A DNA stretch of 64,000 nucleotides, from assembly GCF_035573695.1 (NCBI RefSeq), contig NZ_CP121694.1, forward strand, positions 2,952,501 through 3,016,500, in the 5' to 3' direction. The translations under genes and the position numbers were made by a program. Positions 45,901 through 55,244 of this stretch are shown here, piece after piece; positions within the stretch are counted from its first letter, which is position 1; every line of letters begins with the position of its first letter. This stretch comes from Metallumcola ferriviriculae (GTDB lineage Bacteria > Bacillota > JADQBR01). The notes beneath the pieces are model-generated. The model ran no database searches. It was not told the DNA's origin and saw only the letters and a program-made list of their open reading frames with translations.

Positions 45901-47625
45901 ATGAAAATCTACAGGATTGACATGACAGAAGGTAAGGTTGCTGCTGAAGAGGTAGCGGAAAAGTATGCCGCTTTAGGCGGCCGCGGCTTGACTTCCCAAA
46001 TCATTGCCGACGAGGTCGACCCAAACTGCCATGCCCTTGGCGGCGGAAACAAGCTGGTCATCGCACCGGGACTCCTTTCCGGTACTAGTGCACCCAGTTC
46101 CGGCCGTTTATCGGTTGGTACCAAGAGCCCCTTAACCGGGACCATCAAGGAATCCAATGCCGGCGGTACTGCTTCTCAAAAGCTTGCTAAGCTGGGTATA
46201 AAGGCTATTATTATCGAAGGCCAGCCCAAGGACGGAAAGTTCTATACCATTAAAATTACCAATGACGGCGTTCAATTACTGGATGCTGCCAAACTGATAG
46301 GCAAAAGAAATTACGACGTGGGTGACTTAGCACGTGGTGATTTCGGAGAAAAGGTATGTGTGATGTCCATCGGGCCTGCCGGTGAATACAAGGTCTCCGC
46401 AGCCTCCATCGCAGTAACTGACGGTGAGGGTCGCCCGGTACGTCACTGCGGCCGCGGCGGTACAGGCGCAGTGATGGGCTCCAAGGGCGTTAAAGCCGTC
46501 ATTATCGATGATGCCGGCGCTCCGGGAGTAGAAGTTAAGGATAAGGATAAATTTAAAGAAGCAGCCAGAGACTTCAGCAAAATGCTCCTTGACCACCCGG
46601 TATGCGGCCAAGGCCTGCCCACATATGGTACTGCAGTATTGGTAAACATTCTTAACGAGGCCGGTGGTCTTCCCACTAAAAACTTCCGTTCAGGGCGTTT
46701 TGACGGTGCGGATAAAATCGGTGGCGAAGCAATGTACGATATAATCAATGAACGCAAAGGTAATCCAACCCATGGATGCCATCCCGGTTGTGTCATGCGC
46801 TGTTCCCAAGTCTATAATGATAAGGAAGGCAATTACCTTACCGCCGGTTTTGAGTATGAAACTATCTGGGCATTCGGAGCTCACTGTACTATTGATGACT
46901 TAGATGCCATTGCCACCTTGGACCGCCTTTGCGATGACATCGGCGTGGACACCATCGAGATGGGCGTAACCGTCGGGGTGGCCATGGAGGCAGGTATTAT
47001 CCCGTTTGGCGACGCAGAAGGCGCTATTGACCTGCTGCAGCAGGTCGGCGAAGGTACACCGCTGGGCAGAATTCTCGGTAACGGTGCATCCTTCACCGGT
47101 AAAGCGTACGGCATCACCCGAGTTCCTACTGTAAAAGACCAAAGCATGCCGGCTTATGACCCGCGGGCGGTTAAAGGTGTCGGCGTCACATACGCCACTA
47201 CTACCCAGGGTGCAGACCACACTGCGGGCTATAGTGTTACCGCAAATATCTTAAAAGTGGGCGGAAACGTTGACCCCTTAAACAAAGAAGGCCAGGTAGA
47301 CCTGTCCCGTAACCTGCAGATTGCCACTGCCGCTGTGGACAGCACAGGTCTCTGCTTATTTGTGGCCTTCGCAGTATTGGATGAACCTAAAGCACTACCG
47401 CGGGTGGTGGATATGCTTAACGCTCAATACGGCCTCAGCCTTACCCTTGATGATGTAACTGCTTTAGGGCAATCAATACTAAAAGTGGAAAGAGATTTCA
47501 ACGCAAAGGCCGGTTTCACAAAGTCTCACGACCGTTTGCCTGAATTCTTTAAGGAAGTACTTGAACCCCACGGCACCACTTGGGACTTCACAGATGAGGA
47601 GCTTGATAATCTTTACAACTTCTAG
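45901..47625 (+). CDS. aor: Aldehyde ferredoxin oxidoreductase (tungsten-pterin enzyme)
   Basis: 574 residues from the ATG at 45901, which lies 9 bases behind SD GGAGGTG; an in-frame TTG two codons earlier is too close. N-terminal domain with LGGRGLTSQIIADEV and SVGTKSPLTGT; [4Fe-4S] ligands in GCHPGCVMRC and the late Cys in STGLCLF; pterin-binding region in DPRAVKGVGVTYATT. AOR oxidises aldehydes to acids with reduction of ferredoxin. A MoaD-like gene follows in 11 bases. It is somewhat shorter than the Pyrococcus enzyme (605). Confidence 0.94.
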   Translation: MKIYRIDMTEGKVAAEEVAEKYAALGGRGLTSQIIADEVDPNCHALGGGNKLVIAPGLLSGTSAPSSGRLSVGTKSPLTGTIKESNAGGTASQKLAKLGIKAIIIEGQPKDGKFYTIKITNDGVQLLDAAKLIGKRNYDVGDLARGDFGEKVCVMSIGPAGEYKVSAASIAVTDGEGRPVRHCGRGGTGAVMGSKGVKAVIIDDAGAPGVEVKDKDKFKEAARDFSKMLLDHPVCGQGLPTYGTAVLVNILNEAGGLPTKNFRSGRFDGADKIGGEAMYDIINERKGNPTHGCHPGCVMRCSQVYNDKEGNYLTAGFEYETIWAFGAHCTIDDLDAIATLDRLCDDIGVDTIEMGVTVGVAMEAGIIPFGDAEGAIDLLQQVGEGTPLGRILGNGASFTGKAYGITRVPTVKDQSMPAYDPRAVKGVGVTYATTTQGADHTAGYSVTANILKVGGNVDPLNKEGQVDLSRNLQIATAAVDSTGLCLFVAFAVLDEPKALPRVVDMLNAQYGLSLTLDDVTALGQSILKVERDFNAKAGFTKSHDRLPEFFKEVLEPHGTTWDFTDEELDNLYNF

Positions 47626-47636
47626 GTGGGATTATA

Positions 47637-47873
47637 GTGGAATTAGAAGTACGTCTCTTTGCTAATTTGCGTGACAATTACCCAAAGGAATCTAAGGGTG
47701 TGCTGACGCTCAGTATGCCGCAAGGCAGCACCGCAGCACAGCTCGTTCGACAACTGAATATTCCCAAAGACCTGCCGTTAATAATTTTAGTCAACGGTCG
47801 GCGTCAGCGGGAAGATACATTATTGAATGACGGTGACCGGGTGGGTATATTCCCTCCGGTTGGCGGCGGATAA
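47637..47873 (+). CDS. moaD: MoaD/ThiS-family sulfur carrier protein next to AOR
   Basis: 78 residues of the beta-grasp ubiquitin-like fold, ending with the diglycine tail (FPPVGGG) needed for adenylation and thiocarboxylation. The start is ATG or GTG (first Met assigned at 47637) behind AGGTGGG. It lies 11 bases after AOR, so it probably supplies sulfur for the tungstopterin of that enzyme. MoaD/ThiS family members of this kind are often co-encoded with AOR in Clostridia and archaea. Confidence 0.85.
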   Translation: MELEVRLFANLRDNYPKESKGVLTLSMPQGSTAAQLVRQLNIPKDLPLIILVNGRRQREDTLLNDGDRVGIFPPVGGG

Positions 47874-47880
47874 TAATTAA

Positions 47881-47918
47881 GGGGCAGCACCTTTTATCAG
47901 GGTGCTGCCCTTGTTATT
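47881..47918 (+). terminator. Terminator of the AOR-moaD unit
   Basis: GGGGCAGCACC pairs with GGTGCTGCCC over TTTTATCA, then TTGTTATT. Confidence 0.85.
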
Positions 47919-48014
47919 ACTCTTTCTAGCTATATTTTTCGATTTTGATATAGAAGCGTGTTTCTACTTTATTCCCTGCGAGATTAATCTTTGACCAATT
48001 TAATGCCAATCGCT

Positions 48015-48608
48015 TTAGTCACTAGTATTCGAGCGCACGGGCCTATTTAGAAATAACCACAATATCTGACCCATGAGCAATGTTATTCCGACAACCAGGA
48101 AAATAAAGAAAACCCAAAAAGCAATACCTAACCCCTGCCAATTACCAATGATAACCTGCATACGAGCGTAACCCACGTAAGAAAGCAGCACCACTGCTGC
48201 TGCATTTATAAAGCGGCAGCCATTTAATGCCACCTTGACTGTCCCTTGGGCCCATTCATCAAAGGATGTCGCTGAGACGGCTGAATTTCCGGTGGGCAAA
48301 TCATCATCTAGGCTTCTGCGTCCAATCCATATTATCGAAGAAAATATCACAAACAACACTAGCGCCGCTAATCCGTAAATATTAATGCTCCACCATGACT
48401 TAGCAATATGGCCGGGAATTCTCCCCCCCATAGTCAGCTGAACTGGCATTGACTGGGGTATATAAGGAGCAAGCCGATTAACCATATAAAAATTCCACAC
48501 AATTATCGCTGCCAAAACTATTTCATCACGTACCTTGGGTATTTTCTTTTCATCCACCTTAATAATGTCCATCACCCCCAAGGATAGTATAACCCCGGAT
48601 GCAGCCAA
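48015..48608 (-). CDS. DUF1648-like membrane protein
   Basis: 197 residues as the longest reading, with four membrane segments (about 28-45, 75-95, 130-150, 165-190). The stretch PQSMPVQLTMGGRIPGHI resembles the DUF1648 signature found at the start of SdpI-like immunity proteins. The true start is probably the ATG at residue 13 (MDIIKVDEKK). It follows the tlyA terminator, so it is likely a separate unit. Function unknown. Confidence 0.55.
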   Translation of the reverse strand: MAASGVILSLGVMDIIKVDEKKIPKVRDEIVLAAIIVWNFYMVNRLAPYIPQSMPVQLTMGGRIPGHIAKSWWSINIYGLAALVLFVIFSSIIWIGRRSLDDDLPTGNSAVSATSFDEWAQGTVKVALNGCRFINAAAVVLLSYVGYARMQVIIGNWQGLGIAFWVFFIFLVVGITLLMGQILWLFLNRPVRSNTSD

Positions 48609-48617
48609 TCAATCCAG

Positions 48618-48656
48618 AAAAAAACTGCTCAGCGGGTCATACATCCCGATGAGCAG
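48618..48656 (-). terminator. Terminator overlapping the end of tlyA
   Basis: On the minus strand CTGCTCATCGGG pairs with CCCGCTGAGCAG, followed by TTTTTTT. The stop codon of tlyA lies inside the hairpin. Confidence 0.85.
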
Positions 48657-49431
48657 CAGAAACAACCTCTTTAGTATTAGGATTTATTTGGCCATTTGCA
48701 CTTACCCCTAAAAAAAGCAGATATTCTATATTTCCCTCGGGACCACGAATAGGCGAATGTTTCAGACCCAATACATGAAAGTCCAACTCCCTGGCACATT
48801 CGAGGATATTTTCTATCACTTCCCTATGGACATCCGGGTCACGCACCACTCCCTTTTTGCCCACCTTTTCTTTACCCGCTTCAAACTGGGGTTTGATTAA
48901 CGCAACTACTTGACCTTCCTCTTTTAAGAGAAAAGGTAAAGCAGGCAATATCTTCTCTAAAGAGATAAAGGCCACATCAATCGTAACCAATCCAACCTTT
49001 TCCCCTAACTGTTCAATATTTAAGTATCGGGCATTGGTTCGTTCTAGACATATTACTCTCGGGTCCTGACGCAGTTTCCATGCCAACTGCCCATAGCCCA
49101 CATCCACTGCGAAAACCTTAACAGCACCATATTGCAGTGCACAATCAGTAAAACCACCGGTAGACGCGCCAATATCTAAAACCACTTTACCTTCCAATTT
49201 CAATTGGAATGCTTCCATTGCCCCTGCTAACTTCAAACCGCCCCGACTGACATAAGGAATTGCTTCTCCAATAATACGAATGGCAGCACTATCGTGCACC
49301 TTGGTTCCTGCTTTATCAACCTTTTGTTCATCTACCAACACCTGGCCAGCCATAATATTGGCCTTCGCTTTTTCCCGACTGGGGAAAAACCCCCTGTCAA
49401 CTAACAGCAGGTCCAGCCTGACTTTAGCCAT
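48637..49431 (-). CDS. tlyA: TlyA family rRNA (cytidine-2'-O)-methyltransferase
   Basis: 264 residues: S4 RNA-binding domain (about 4-60, RLDLLLVDRGFFPSREKAKAN is split here to its key residues LDLLLVDRG) and an FtsJ-like methyltransferase domain (VVLDIGASTGGFTDC, LIKPQFEAG). It modifies 16S/23S rRNA; old names include hemolysin A. It follows dxs after 6 bases. The xseAB-ispA-dxs-tlyA order is typical of Firmicutes. Confidence 0.93.
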   Translation of the reverse strand: MAKVRLDLLLVDRGFFPSREKAKANIMAGQVLVDEQKVDKAGTKVHDSAAIRIIGEAIPYVSRGGLKLAGAMEAFQLKLEGKVVLDIGASTGGFTDCALQYGAVKVFAVDVGYGQLAWKLRQDPRVICLERTNARYLNIEQLGEKVGLVTIDVAFISLEKILPALPFLLKEEGQVVALIKPQFEAGKEKVGKKGVVRDPDVHREVIENILECARELDFHVLGLKHSPIRGPEGNIEYLLFLGVSANGQINPNTKEVVSAAHRDV

Positions 49432-49437
49432 CTGACT

Positions 49438-51342
49438 CTAACCCCTCTGCCTGACTTGCCTCAGATTTATTCCGGGAAAAAATCGTTCTACAACGGTCCG
49501 GCTGATTCCCGGAGCATCAAGACCGTATTTTGCCCGCATCATACTTTGACTTCCTTGCTGGACAAATTCATCAGGCACAGCTATATTAGAAACATCCGCG
49601 TTAATACTGTGTTTAGCCAACATTTCCAGTACCGCACTGCCAAAGCCGCCGGCCAGGACATGCTCCTCAACGGTGACGACCTTTCCGGTCTTATCTATTT
49701 GTTTTAATATTAAGTCCTCATCTAATGGCTTAACAAAACGGGCATTAATAACAGCAGCGGAAACGCCCTTAAGAGCCAGTTTTTCTGCTGCTTCAAGGGA
49801 AGGATGTACCATATTGCCGATAGCGACAATGGTGATATCTGTTCCATCGCGCAACACCTCGCCTCTGCCAATGGGTAATTGCTGCAGATCCCCTTCCATG
49901 GTGACACCTATTCCGGAACCTCGAGGGTATCGTAGGGAGATAGGTTCATTATGTTCGACCGCTGTATAAAGCATATGCCGTAGTTCATTCTCATCCTTTG
50001 GTGCCATTATTGTCAGGCCGGGAATATTTCGCAAATAAGCAAAGTCAAACAGCCCTTGATGGGTTTCGCCATCATCCCCGACTATACCGGCCCTATCCAA
50101 AGCGAATACCACCGGCAGTTTTTGCAAGGCTACATCATGGAGCACTTGGTCATAAGCACGCTGAAGAAAGGTTGAGTAAATGGCCACTACCGGTTTGTAA
50201 CCACCTGCAGCCAATCCGGCACTCATGGTAACCGCGTGCTGTTCCGCAATACCTACGTCGTATGTTCTATCAGGAAACTCCTGCCCGAAAGCATCGATAC
50301 CTGTCCCACCCGGCATGGCAGCCGTAACGGCGATCACCTTATCGTTTTCTCTGGCTATATCCCGCAGGGCATCACTAAACACCTGAGTATAAGATGGAGC
50401 ACCCTTGGTTTTCACTGTTTTCCCAGACTCAATGTTAAAAGGCCCGATACCATGGAATTGGTCGGGATTTTCCTCAGCCGGCTGATATCCTTTACCCTTG
50501 GTAGTCAATACATGTACCAATACAGGGCCTTTAATGGACTTGGCACTAGATAAAACAGACTTGAGGCTGGTAAAATTATGCCCATCCACCGGTCCCAGAT
50601 AGGTAAAGCCCAGCTCTTCAAAAAGCATGCCCGGGACAACCAGATACTTGAGGCTGTCCTTTACCCGTTCCATCACTTTTAGTACTCTACTGCCCACTGA
50701 TGGCAACCGCTTTAAGAGATTTTCAATATCTTCCTTACCCTTATAATACATAGGGTCAGAACGCATTCTGCTTAAATATCCGGACATTGCCCCTACATTA
50801 GAAGCAATAGACATTTCGTTATCATTAAGAATAACAATTAAGTTAGTTCCTAAGTGTCCTGCATGATTCAGAGACTCGTAAGCCATGCCGCCTGTGAGGG
50901 CACCATCCCCAATCACGGCCACTACATGGTAATCTTTCTTCTGCTGATCCCTGGCCAAGGCAATGCCCGTGGCCGCAGAAATGGATGTGCTGCTGTGCCC
51001 GGTATTAAAAGCATCATGGGGACTCTCCTGAAATTTCGGGAAACCGCTGAGACCTCGGTACTGCCTCAGCGTTTCAAACGCTTCCTGCCTGCCGGTAAGA
51101 AGTTTATGTACGTAAGATTGGTGTCCCACGTCAAAAACAAACCTGTCCCGAGGTGAATTAAACATTTTGTGCAGGGCTATTGTTAATTCCACCACCCCCA
51201 AATTAGGGGCTAAATGCCCGCCGGTGCGGGAAACGGTGGATATCATTTCATCCCTGATTTCAGCTGCCAGTTTAATTAAACTTTTGTTATCCAACTGGCG
51301 TAGGTCATCGGGGTTTTTTATATTTGGCAAAATGTCGGCCAC
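49438..51342 (-). CDS. dxs: 1-deoxy-D-xylulose-5-phosphate synthase
   Basis: 634 residues from the GTG at 51342, behind AAGAAGGTG; a longer reading to 51447 would overlap oapA and has an N-terminus unlike the family. Thiamin diphosphate motif [18 protein letters not shown], pyrimidine-half domain [17 protein letters not shown] and C-terminal PRGSGIGV. It condenses pyruvate and glyceraldehyde-3-phosphate, the first step of the MEP isoprenoid pathway. The product path continues to ispA nearby. Confidence 0.96.
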   Translation of the reverse strand: MADILPNIKNPDDLRQLDNKSLIKLAAEIRDEMISTVSRTGGHLAPNLGVVELTIALHKMFNSPRDRFVFDVGHQSYVHKLLTGRQEAFETLRQYRGLSGFPKFQESPHDAFNTGHSSTSISAATGIALARDQQKKDYHVVAVIGDGALTGGMAYESLNHAGHLGTNLIVILNDNEMSIASNVGAMSGYLSRMRSDPMYYKGKEDIENLLKRLPSVGSRVLKVMERVKDSLKYLVVPGMLFEELGFTYLGPVDGHNFTSLKSVLSSAKSIKGPVLVHVLTTKGKGYQPAEENPDQFHGIGPFNIESGKTVKTKGAPSYTQVFSDALRDIARENDKVIAVTAAMPGGTGIDAFGQEFPDRTYDVGIAEQHAVTMSAGLAAGGYKPVVAIYSTFLQRAYDQVLHDVALQKLPVVFALDRAGIVGDDGETHQGLFDFAYLRNIPGLTIMAPKDENELRHMLYTAVEHNEPISLRYPRGSGIGVTMEGDLQQLPIGRGEVLRDGTDITIVAIGNMVHPSLEAAEKLALKGVSAAVINARFVKPLDEDLILKQIDKTGKVVTVEEHVLAGGFGSAVLEMLAKHSINADVSNIAVPDEFVQQGSQSMMRAKYGLDAPGISRTVVERFFPGINLRQVRQRG

Positions 51343-51346
51343 AAAA

Positions 51347-51940
51347 TCACCTTCTTTTTCCGTTTGAAAATAGTTCCACCTTGAAGATTCTTTCCCACCA
51401 AAACAATAGCTTGCCCACCTGAAAGATAATATCTTCAGCCCTTTCAATGGCCAAAGATTTCCCTATAGCTTTGCCGCCCACGGTCAATGCAGCAACAATG
51501 GCGGTCATTACCGTACCTGCATATACCTGCGGGCCTGTTACCTGTGCCGTCAATAAGCGCAACACGATAACCGCACCTATGGCCCCGCTCAAAGTTCCAG
51601 AAATATCACCAACTACATCATTGGCGAAACTGGCAACCACATGGGAATTACGAATCATACCCAATGCCTGCCGAGCTCCCGGCACTCTTTTCGCTGCTTT
51701 AGCGTGGAAAGCTCGATCTGAAGCCACCGTTACAGCTACGCCGATAATATCAAACAGCACCCCCAACAGTATAATTAGGGCCAAAAGAATAAAAGCTAAA
51801 ATCAATGATGTAATGTTGTCTAAAATCTTCTGGGAAATAAAACTGGCAAGTATTGCGATAAAAAAGGTACTAAAAGCTATCAAGAACCCGTGAAGGTGAA
51901 GACTGCGTTTTTTATTGTTTCCCAACAACATCCGCTCCAT
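51347..51940 (-). CDS. oapA: OLE-associated membrane protein OapA
   Basis: 197 residues, four membrane segments (about 15-35, 45-70, 115-135, 140-160) and a conserved polar stretch ([27 protein letters not shown], key part KRVPGARQA). It is the only protein between the OLE RNA and dxs, with about 15 bases between the RNA and its start. The OapA family binds OLE RNA and brings it to the membrane. It is recognised mainly by this fixed neighbourhood and its topology; the family is also called DUF21-like. Confidence 0.85.
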   Translation of the reverse strand: MERMLLGNNKKRSLHLHGFLIAFSTFFIAILASFISQKILDNITSLILAFILLALIILLGVLFDIIGVAVTVASDRAFHAKAAKRVPGARQALGMIRNSHVVASFANDVVGDISGTLSGAIGAVIVLRLLTAQVTGPQVYAGTVMTAIVAALTVGGKAIGKSLAIERAEDIIFQVGKLLFWWERIFKVELFSNGKRR

Positions 51941-51954
51941 TCACTTTCCAGAGG

Positions 51955-52560
51955 TTCGGAATATGTAACAGATTGGTGGTAGCTAAGCAGGTAAACGCTG
52001 TGGCTTAGGTCCAGCAGGTTTTCCCAACCAGTCACCCGGCGTTGCCACCGCGGCGGTTTCCCTTTAAGACCGGTTCTGCACCGTCACCGGTTGCAGGGCT
52101 GGATTACCACTTAGCACACACTTTAATCCCTGCCTAGCTTTGCTCTCTATGGCAAACAGTCTAGGAGTTTTCCTCTACAGTAACCCGACTTCTAGCCTCT
52201 TTTGCAGTGTTGGTTTCAAAACAGGTCTCCGGACATATGGCCACTTATCCCGGTCGCCTTTGCGTTTATCCACCAACACCACTCAAGGCAGGCTACACTG
52301 CACCCAGCACTCTTCGCACCACATGCAGGTTTCTATCCCAAGCCGTAACACCTTCTCGCTGGAAGGCAACCACGTACTTGGGTCTCCGCGGGGGCGGGGT
52401 CAACGCCTACATGCCCTTGTAGATCGCCCCATCCCCCTTAACTCCCAGCACCAACCCCCGACGGGGCGTCGGCAGCCAGCACCAGGAACTTCATCGATGT
52501 GCCCGTGACGGATTTTTAGGCCCGCCTTCAAAGTCGGTATCCTGACTAGAATACTGCACC
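51955..52560 (-). ncRNA. ole: OLE RNA (ornate, large, extremophilic)
   Basis: About 605 bases, GC-rich, without a coding frame, lying between ispA and oapA-dxs on the minus strand. That neighbourhood, the length near 600 and the 5' stretch GGCGGGCCTAAAAATCCGTC with CACGGGCACATCGATGAAG and CTGGTGCTGGCTGCCGACG are those of OLE RNA. Many complementary segments are visible (CCGACGCCCC with GGGG, CCGGTGACGGTGCAGAACCGG). OLE forms a membrane ribonucleoprotein with OapA and is linked to ethanol, cold and Mg stress. Ends are approximate. Confidence 0.9.
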
Positions 52561-52710
52561 ACCTTGTTTAATATCATCTGTGAAAGTTCAGGTAAAAACT
52601 GCATGAAGCCATGAAATGATTACCTCATATCTCACAAACGGTAAGACATTGCTTATTATATACAGGAATATAGATTATATCACGAATTAGAACAGTCTGC
52701 AATAATCTGC

Positions 52711-52755
52711 AATAACTTGACAAAAAGGTGCCTGACACCATTTTGTCAAGTTATT
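52711..52755. repeat. 45-base palindromic repeat, copy C
   Basis: Same element as at 6789 and 10627, with arms mismatched at two positions. Lies in the gap between ispA and the OLE RNA, where the OLE promoter would also be. Confidence 0.88.
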
Positions 52756-52809
52756 GCCATATATTGAAAAATGGCACAAGAAGACTATTCCTTCCCGGCC
52801 ATTTCTATG

Positions 52810-53700
52810 CTAGTAACTTCTTGTCAGGAGAAATCTAGCCAGTTGGCGCAGCGGCTCTGCCTTTACGGTAAAATGCCGCAATGAGTCTACTGCCTTGGCT
52901 ACATTCTCTTCCGCCATTCGGTAAGACATTTCCAAGCCGTATAAGGCCGGGTAAGTCGCTTTAGCATTTTTCTCATCGCTGCCCACCGGTTTACCTAATA
53001 TCTTTGCTTCACCTTCTACATCAAGTATATCATCTGTAATTTGAAATGCCAAACCGAAATACTGCCCGTATTTATCCAAAGCGGCCACTTCCGAATCGCC
53101 TGCACCGGCCAGTACCGCACCAGCGCATAATGCGGCGCGGAACAATGCCCCAGTCTTATGGTTGTGGATATATACCATGTTATCTTTATCCGCGGGCTTG
53201 CCTTCCGCTTCCATATCCGCCACCTGACCGCCCACCATCCCGGCACAACCAGAACCTTGAGCTGCAATACTCACCACCCTAGCCACCGCCGCAGCAGAGA
53301 CACCGGGTACTGATAAGTTTGCGCTGATAACTTCAAAAGCGCGGGTCAACAGGGCGTCACCGGCCAAAATCGCCACCGCTTCACCATATACCTTATGACA
53401 TGTGGGCTGGCCCCGCCGTAGGTCATCATCGTCCATAGCAGGTAGATCGTCATGAATAAGGGAATAGGTATGAATAAATTCAAAGGCACAGGCAGTTGGC
53501 AGCACCAATTCTTTATCCTTTCCCACGCTTTCCGCCCCGGCCATTACTAGAATCGGACGAATGCGTTTTCCGCCGGCGAAAACGCTGTGACGCATTGCCT
53601 TGTGTAAAATATTAGGGAACTCTTCCTCCCCCGGCAGGTAACGGTCCAGTTCTTCATTAATCAATTTTTGTCGTTCTGATAGATATTCGTTAAGGCGCAC
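52810..53700 (-). CDS. ispA: Farnesyl/geranyl diphosphate synthase
   Basis: 296 residues. Both aspartate-rich motifs are present (DDLPAMDDDDLRRG near 85-100, and QITDDILDVEG near 225). It makes farnesyl diphosphate from isopentenyl and dimethylallyl diphosphate. It overlaps xseB by one base (stop/start share) and is followed by the OLE RNA. The C-terminal end (RLARFLLTRSY) is slightly different from the usual RDR. Confidence 0.95.
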   Translation of the reverse strand: MRLNEYLSERQKLINEELDRYLPGEEEFPNILHKAMRHSVFAGGKRIRPILVMAGAESVGKDKELVLPTACAFEFIHTYSLIHDDLPAMDDDDLRRGQPTCHKVYGEAVAILAGDALLTRAFEVISANLSVPGVSAAAVARVVSIAAQGSGCAGMVGGQVADMEAEGKPADKDNMVYIHNHKTGALFRAALCAGAVLAGAGDSEVAALDKYGQYFGLAFQITDDILDVEGEAKILGKPVGSDEKNAKATYPALYGLEMSYRMAEENVAKAVDSLRHFTVKAEPLRQLARFLLTRSY

Positions 53701-53939
53701 TATTCCTCTCCATCCTCTGCAAATGCTGCCAATCTGATTTCGCCATTCTCATCCAAAAGAACCTTCATCTTTTCTTCTGCCTGATTTAACCGTTTACTGC
53801 AAAGCTGCAGCAGCGCCACTCCCTCTTGAAAATCCATCAAGGCCTCTTCCAAGGTGGCATCACCCTGCTCAAGTTTATTGACTATCACTTCCAGCTTTTC
53901 TACAGCGCTTTCAAAGTTTATGTCTTTGGTTTCTGCCAC
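53700..53939 (-). CDS. xseB: Exodeoxyribonuclease VII small subunit
   Basis: 79 residues from the GTG at 53939, which has SD GGAGGAACT. The family pattern FESAVEKLEVIVNKLEQGDATLEEALMDFQEG is given here by its key part EALMDFQEG; it forms a two-helix coiled coil. It binds XseA to form the single-strand exonuclease. It overlaps xseA by 22 bases and joins ispA. Confidence 0.93.
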   Translation of the reverse strand: MAETKDINFESAVEKLEVIVNKLEQGDATLEEALMDFQEGVALLQLCSKRLNQAEEKMKVLLDENGEIRLAAFAEDGEE

Positions 53940-55150
53940 GGCAGTTCCTCCTTCACCTTCTCTATGGTACAATCCACTGCCCCCCGGGTCAAAAGAACCT
54001 CCACCTTTTGGCCTGGCAAGAGCTGTACAGCTTCGGTGATTACGGTACCATCCGACTTACGGCAGATAGAATAACCACGGCCCAACACCTTTAATGGGCT
54101 GTAAGCATCTAAATCTGCAGCCAAGCGGGCAAAATGAATTTGCCTTTCTGACAGTAGTTTCTGCATTGACCTACCCAAATCCTTTGCCAAAAGATCTATT
54201 GTCTGGTGTTTATCCTGAAACAGTGTTTGCGGTGATTGAAATACCTTTCGTTGGGACAAATACGCCAAACGTTGTTTCTCGGTACGCAGTTTTCCCTCAA
54301 CCGCCTGATGCAGCCGCCGGGATAAAGTAAAAAGTCCCGCCTCTAATTCCTGATAATTAGGCACCGCCAATTCAGCAGCTGCTGAAGGAGTCGGAGCGCG
54401 CTTATCCGCTACAAAGTCGCTGATGGTAAAGTCTGTTTCATGGCCTACGGCGGAAATAACCGGTATCACGGATTGGTATACCGCTCTAGCAACAACCTCA
54501 GTATTAAAGGACCATAACTCTTCCAAGGAACCGCCGCCGCGGCCCATAATGATAGCATCCACATCAGTATGCCGATTAAGCATATCCAACGCCCGGGCAA
54601 TTGCCGCGGGGGCTTCCCACCCCTGAACTGCCGCCGGTGATAATATCAATTCAACCCTGGGAAAGCGGCGCCGGATAACATGAATAATGTCCCTGAGTGC
54701 TGCCCCGGAGATAGAAGTAACGATACCGATTTTGCGAGGCAAAACCGGTATCGCCTTTTTATCAGCAGCAGCAAATAATCCTTCTGCTTCAAGTTTTGAT
54801 TTTAACTGCTCAAAAGCAGCATATAAACTGCCATAACCATGAGGTTCCATGTCTTGAACATAGAACTGATACTGGCCCCCTTGAGGATAGACCGACACAT
54901 AACCGTTAGCCAAAACCTGCATGCCATTCTCCGGACGAAAAGCCAAGCGACTGTTGCGCCCTTTAAACATTACGCAGCGCATACTGCCGCTGTTGTCTTT
55001 CAGCGTAAAATACATGTGTCCCGAATTATGGTGCTTAAAATTAGATATCTCACCTTTTAGCCATAAACCTGTTAAATTCGGGTCTGCTTCCAGCAAACTC
55101 TTGAGGTAATTATTCAGTTGACTGACGGTTACAATCCGTTTATTCTGCAC
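53918..55150 (-). CDS. xseA: Exodeoxyribonuclease VII large subunit
   Basis: 410 residues. N-terminal OB fold (about 7-100, VSQLNNYLKSLLEADPNL), catalytic domain with the conserved GIVTSISGAALRDIIHVIRRR (key part SISGAALRD), IIMGRGGGSLEELW and ISAVGHETDFT, and a coiled C-terminal part. It degrades single-stranded DNA in repair. It starts the xseA-xseB-ispA-OLE-oapA-dxs-tlyA run. The folD gene often found upstream is absent; nfnAB is there instead. Confidence 0.95.
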   Translation of the reverse strand: MQNKRIVTVSQLNNYLKSLLEADPNLTGLWLKGEISNFKHHNSGHMYFTLKDNSGSMRCVMFKGRNSRLAFRPENGMQVLANGYVSVYPQGGQYQFYVQDMEPHGYGSLYAAFEQLKSKLEAEGLFAAADKKAIPVLPRKIGIVTSISGAALRDIIHVIRRRFPRVELILSPAAVQGWEAPAAIARALDMLNRHTDVDAIIMGRGGGSLEELWSFNTEVVARAVYQSVIPVISAVGHETDFTISDFVADKRAPTPSAAAELAVPNYQELEAGLFTLSRRLHQAVEGKLRTEKQRLAYLSQRKVFQSPQTLFQDKHQTIDLLAKDLGRSMQKLLSERQIHFARLAADLDAYSPLKVLGRGYSICRKSDGTVITEAVQLLPGQKVEVLLTRGAVDCTIEKVKEELPWQKPKT

Positions 55151-55244
55151 TGCGCTTAACGGCCTCCAATGTATTGAACAACAGCATGCTAATAGTCATA
55201 GGCCCCACATCTTTATTTAAGTTCGTGTCTCAATTCAATAATAT

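Noticed and set aside
49438-51447. Longer dxs reading to 51447
   Set aside because: It would overlap oapA and adds residues unlike Dxs. The GTG at 51342 has a ribosome site and follows oapA cleanly.
52140-52508. 122-codon plus-strand frame in the OLE interval
   Set aside because: No ribosome site or recognisable protein features; the DNA codes for the OLE RNA on the other strand.
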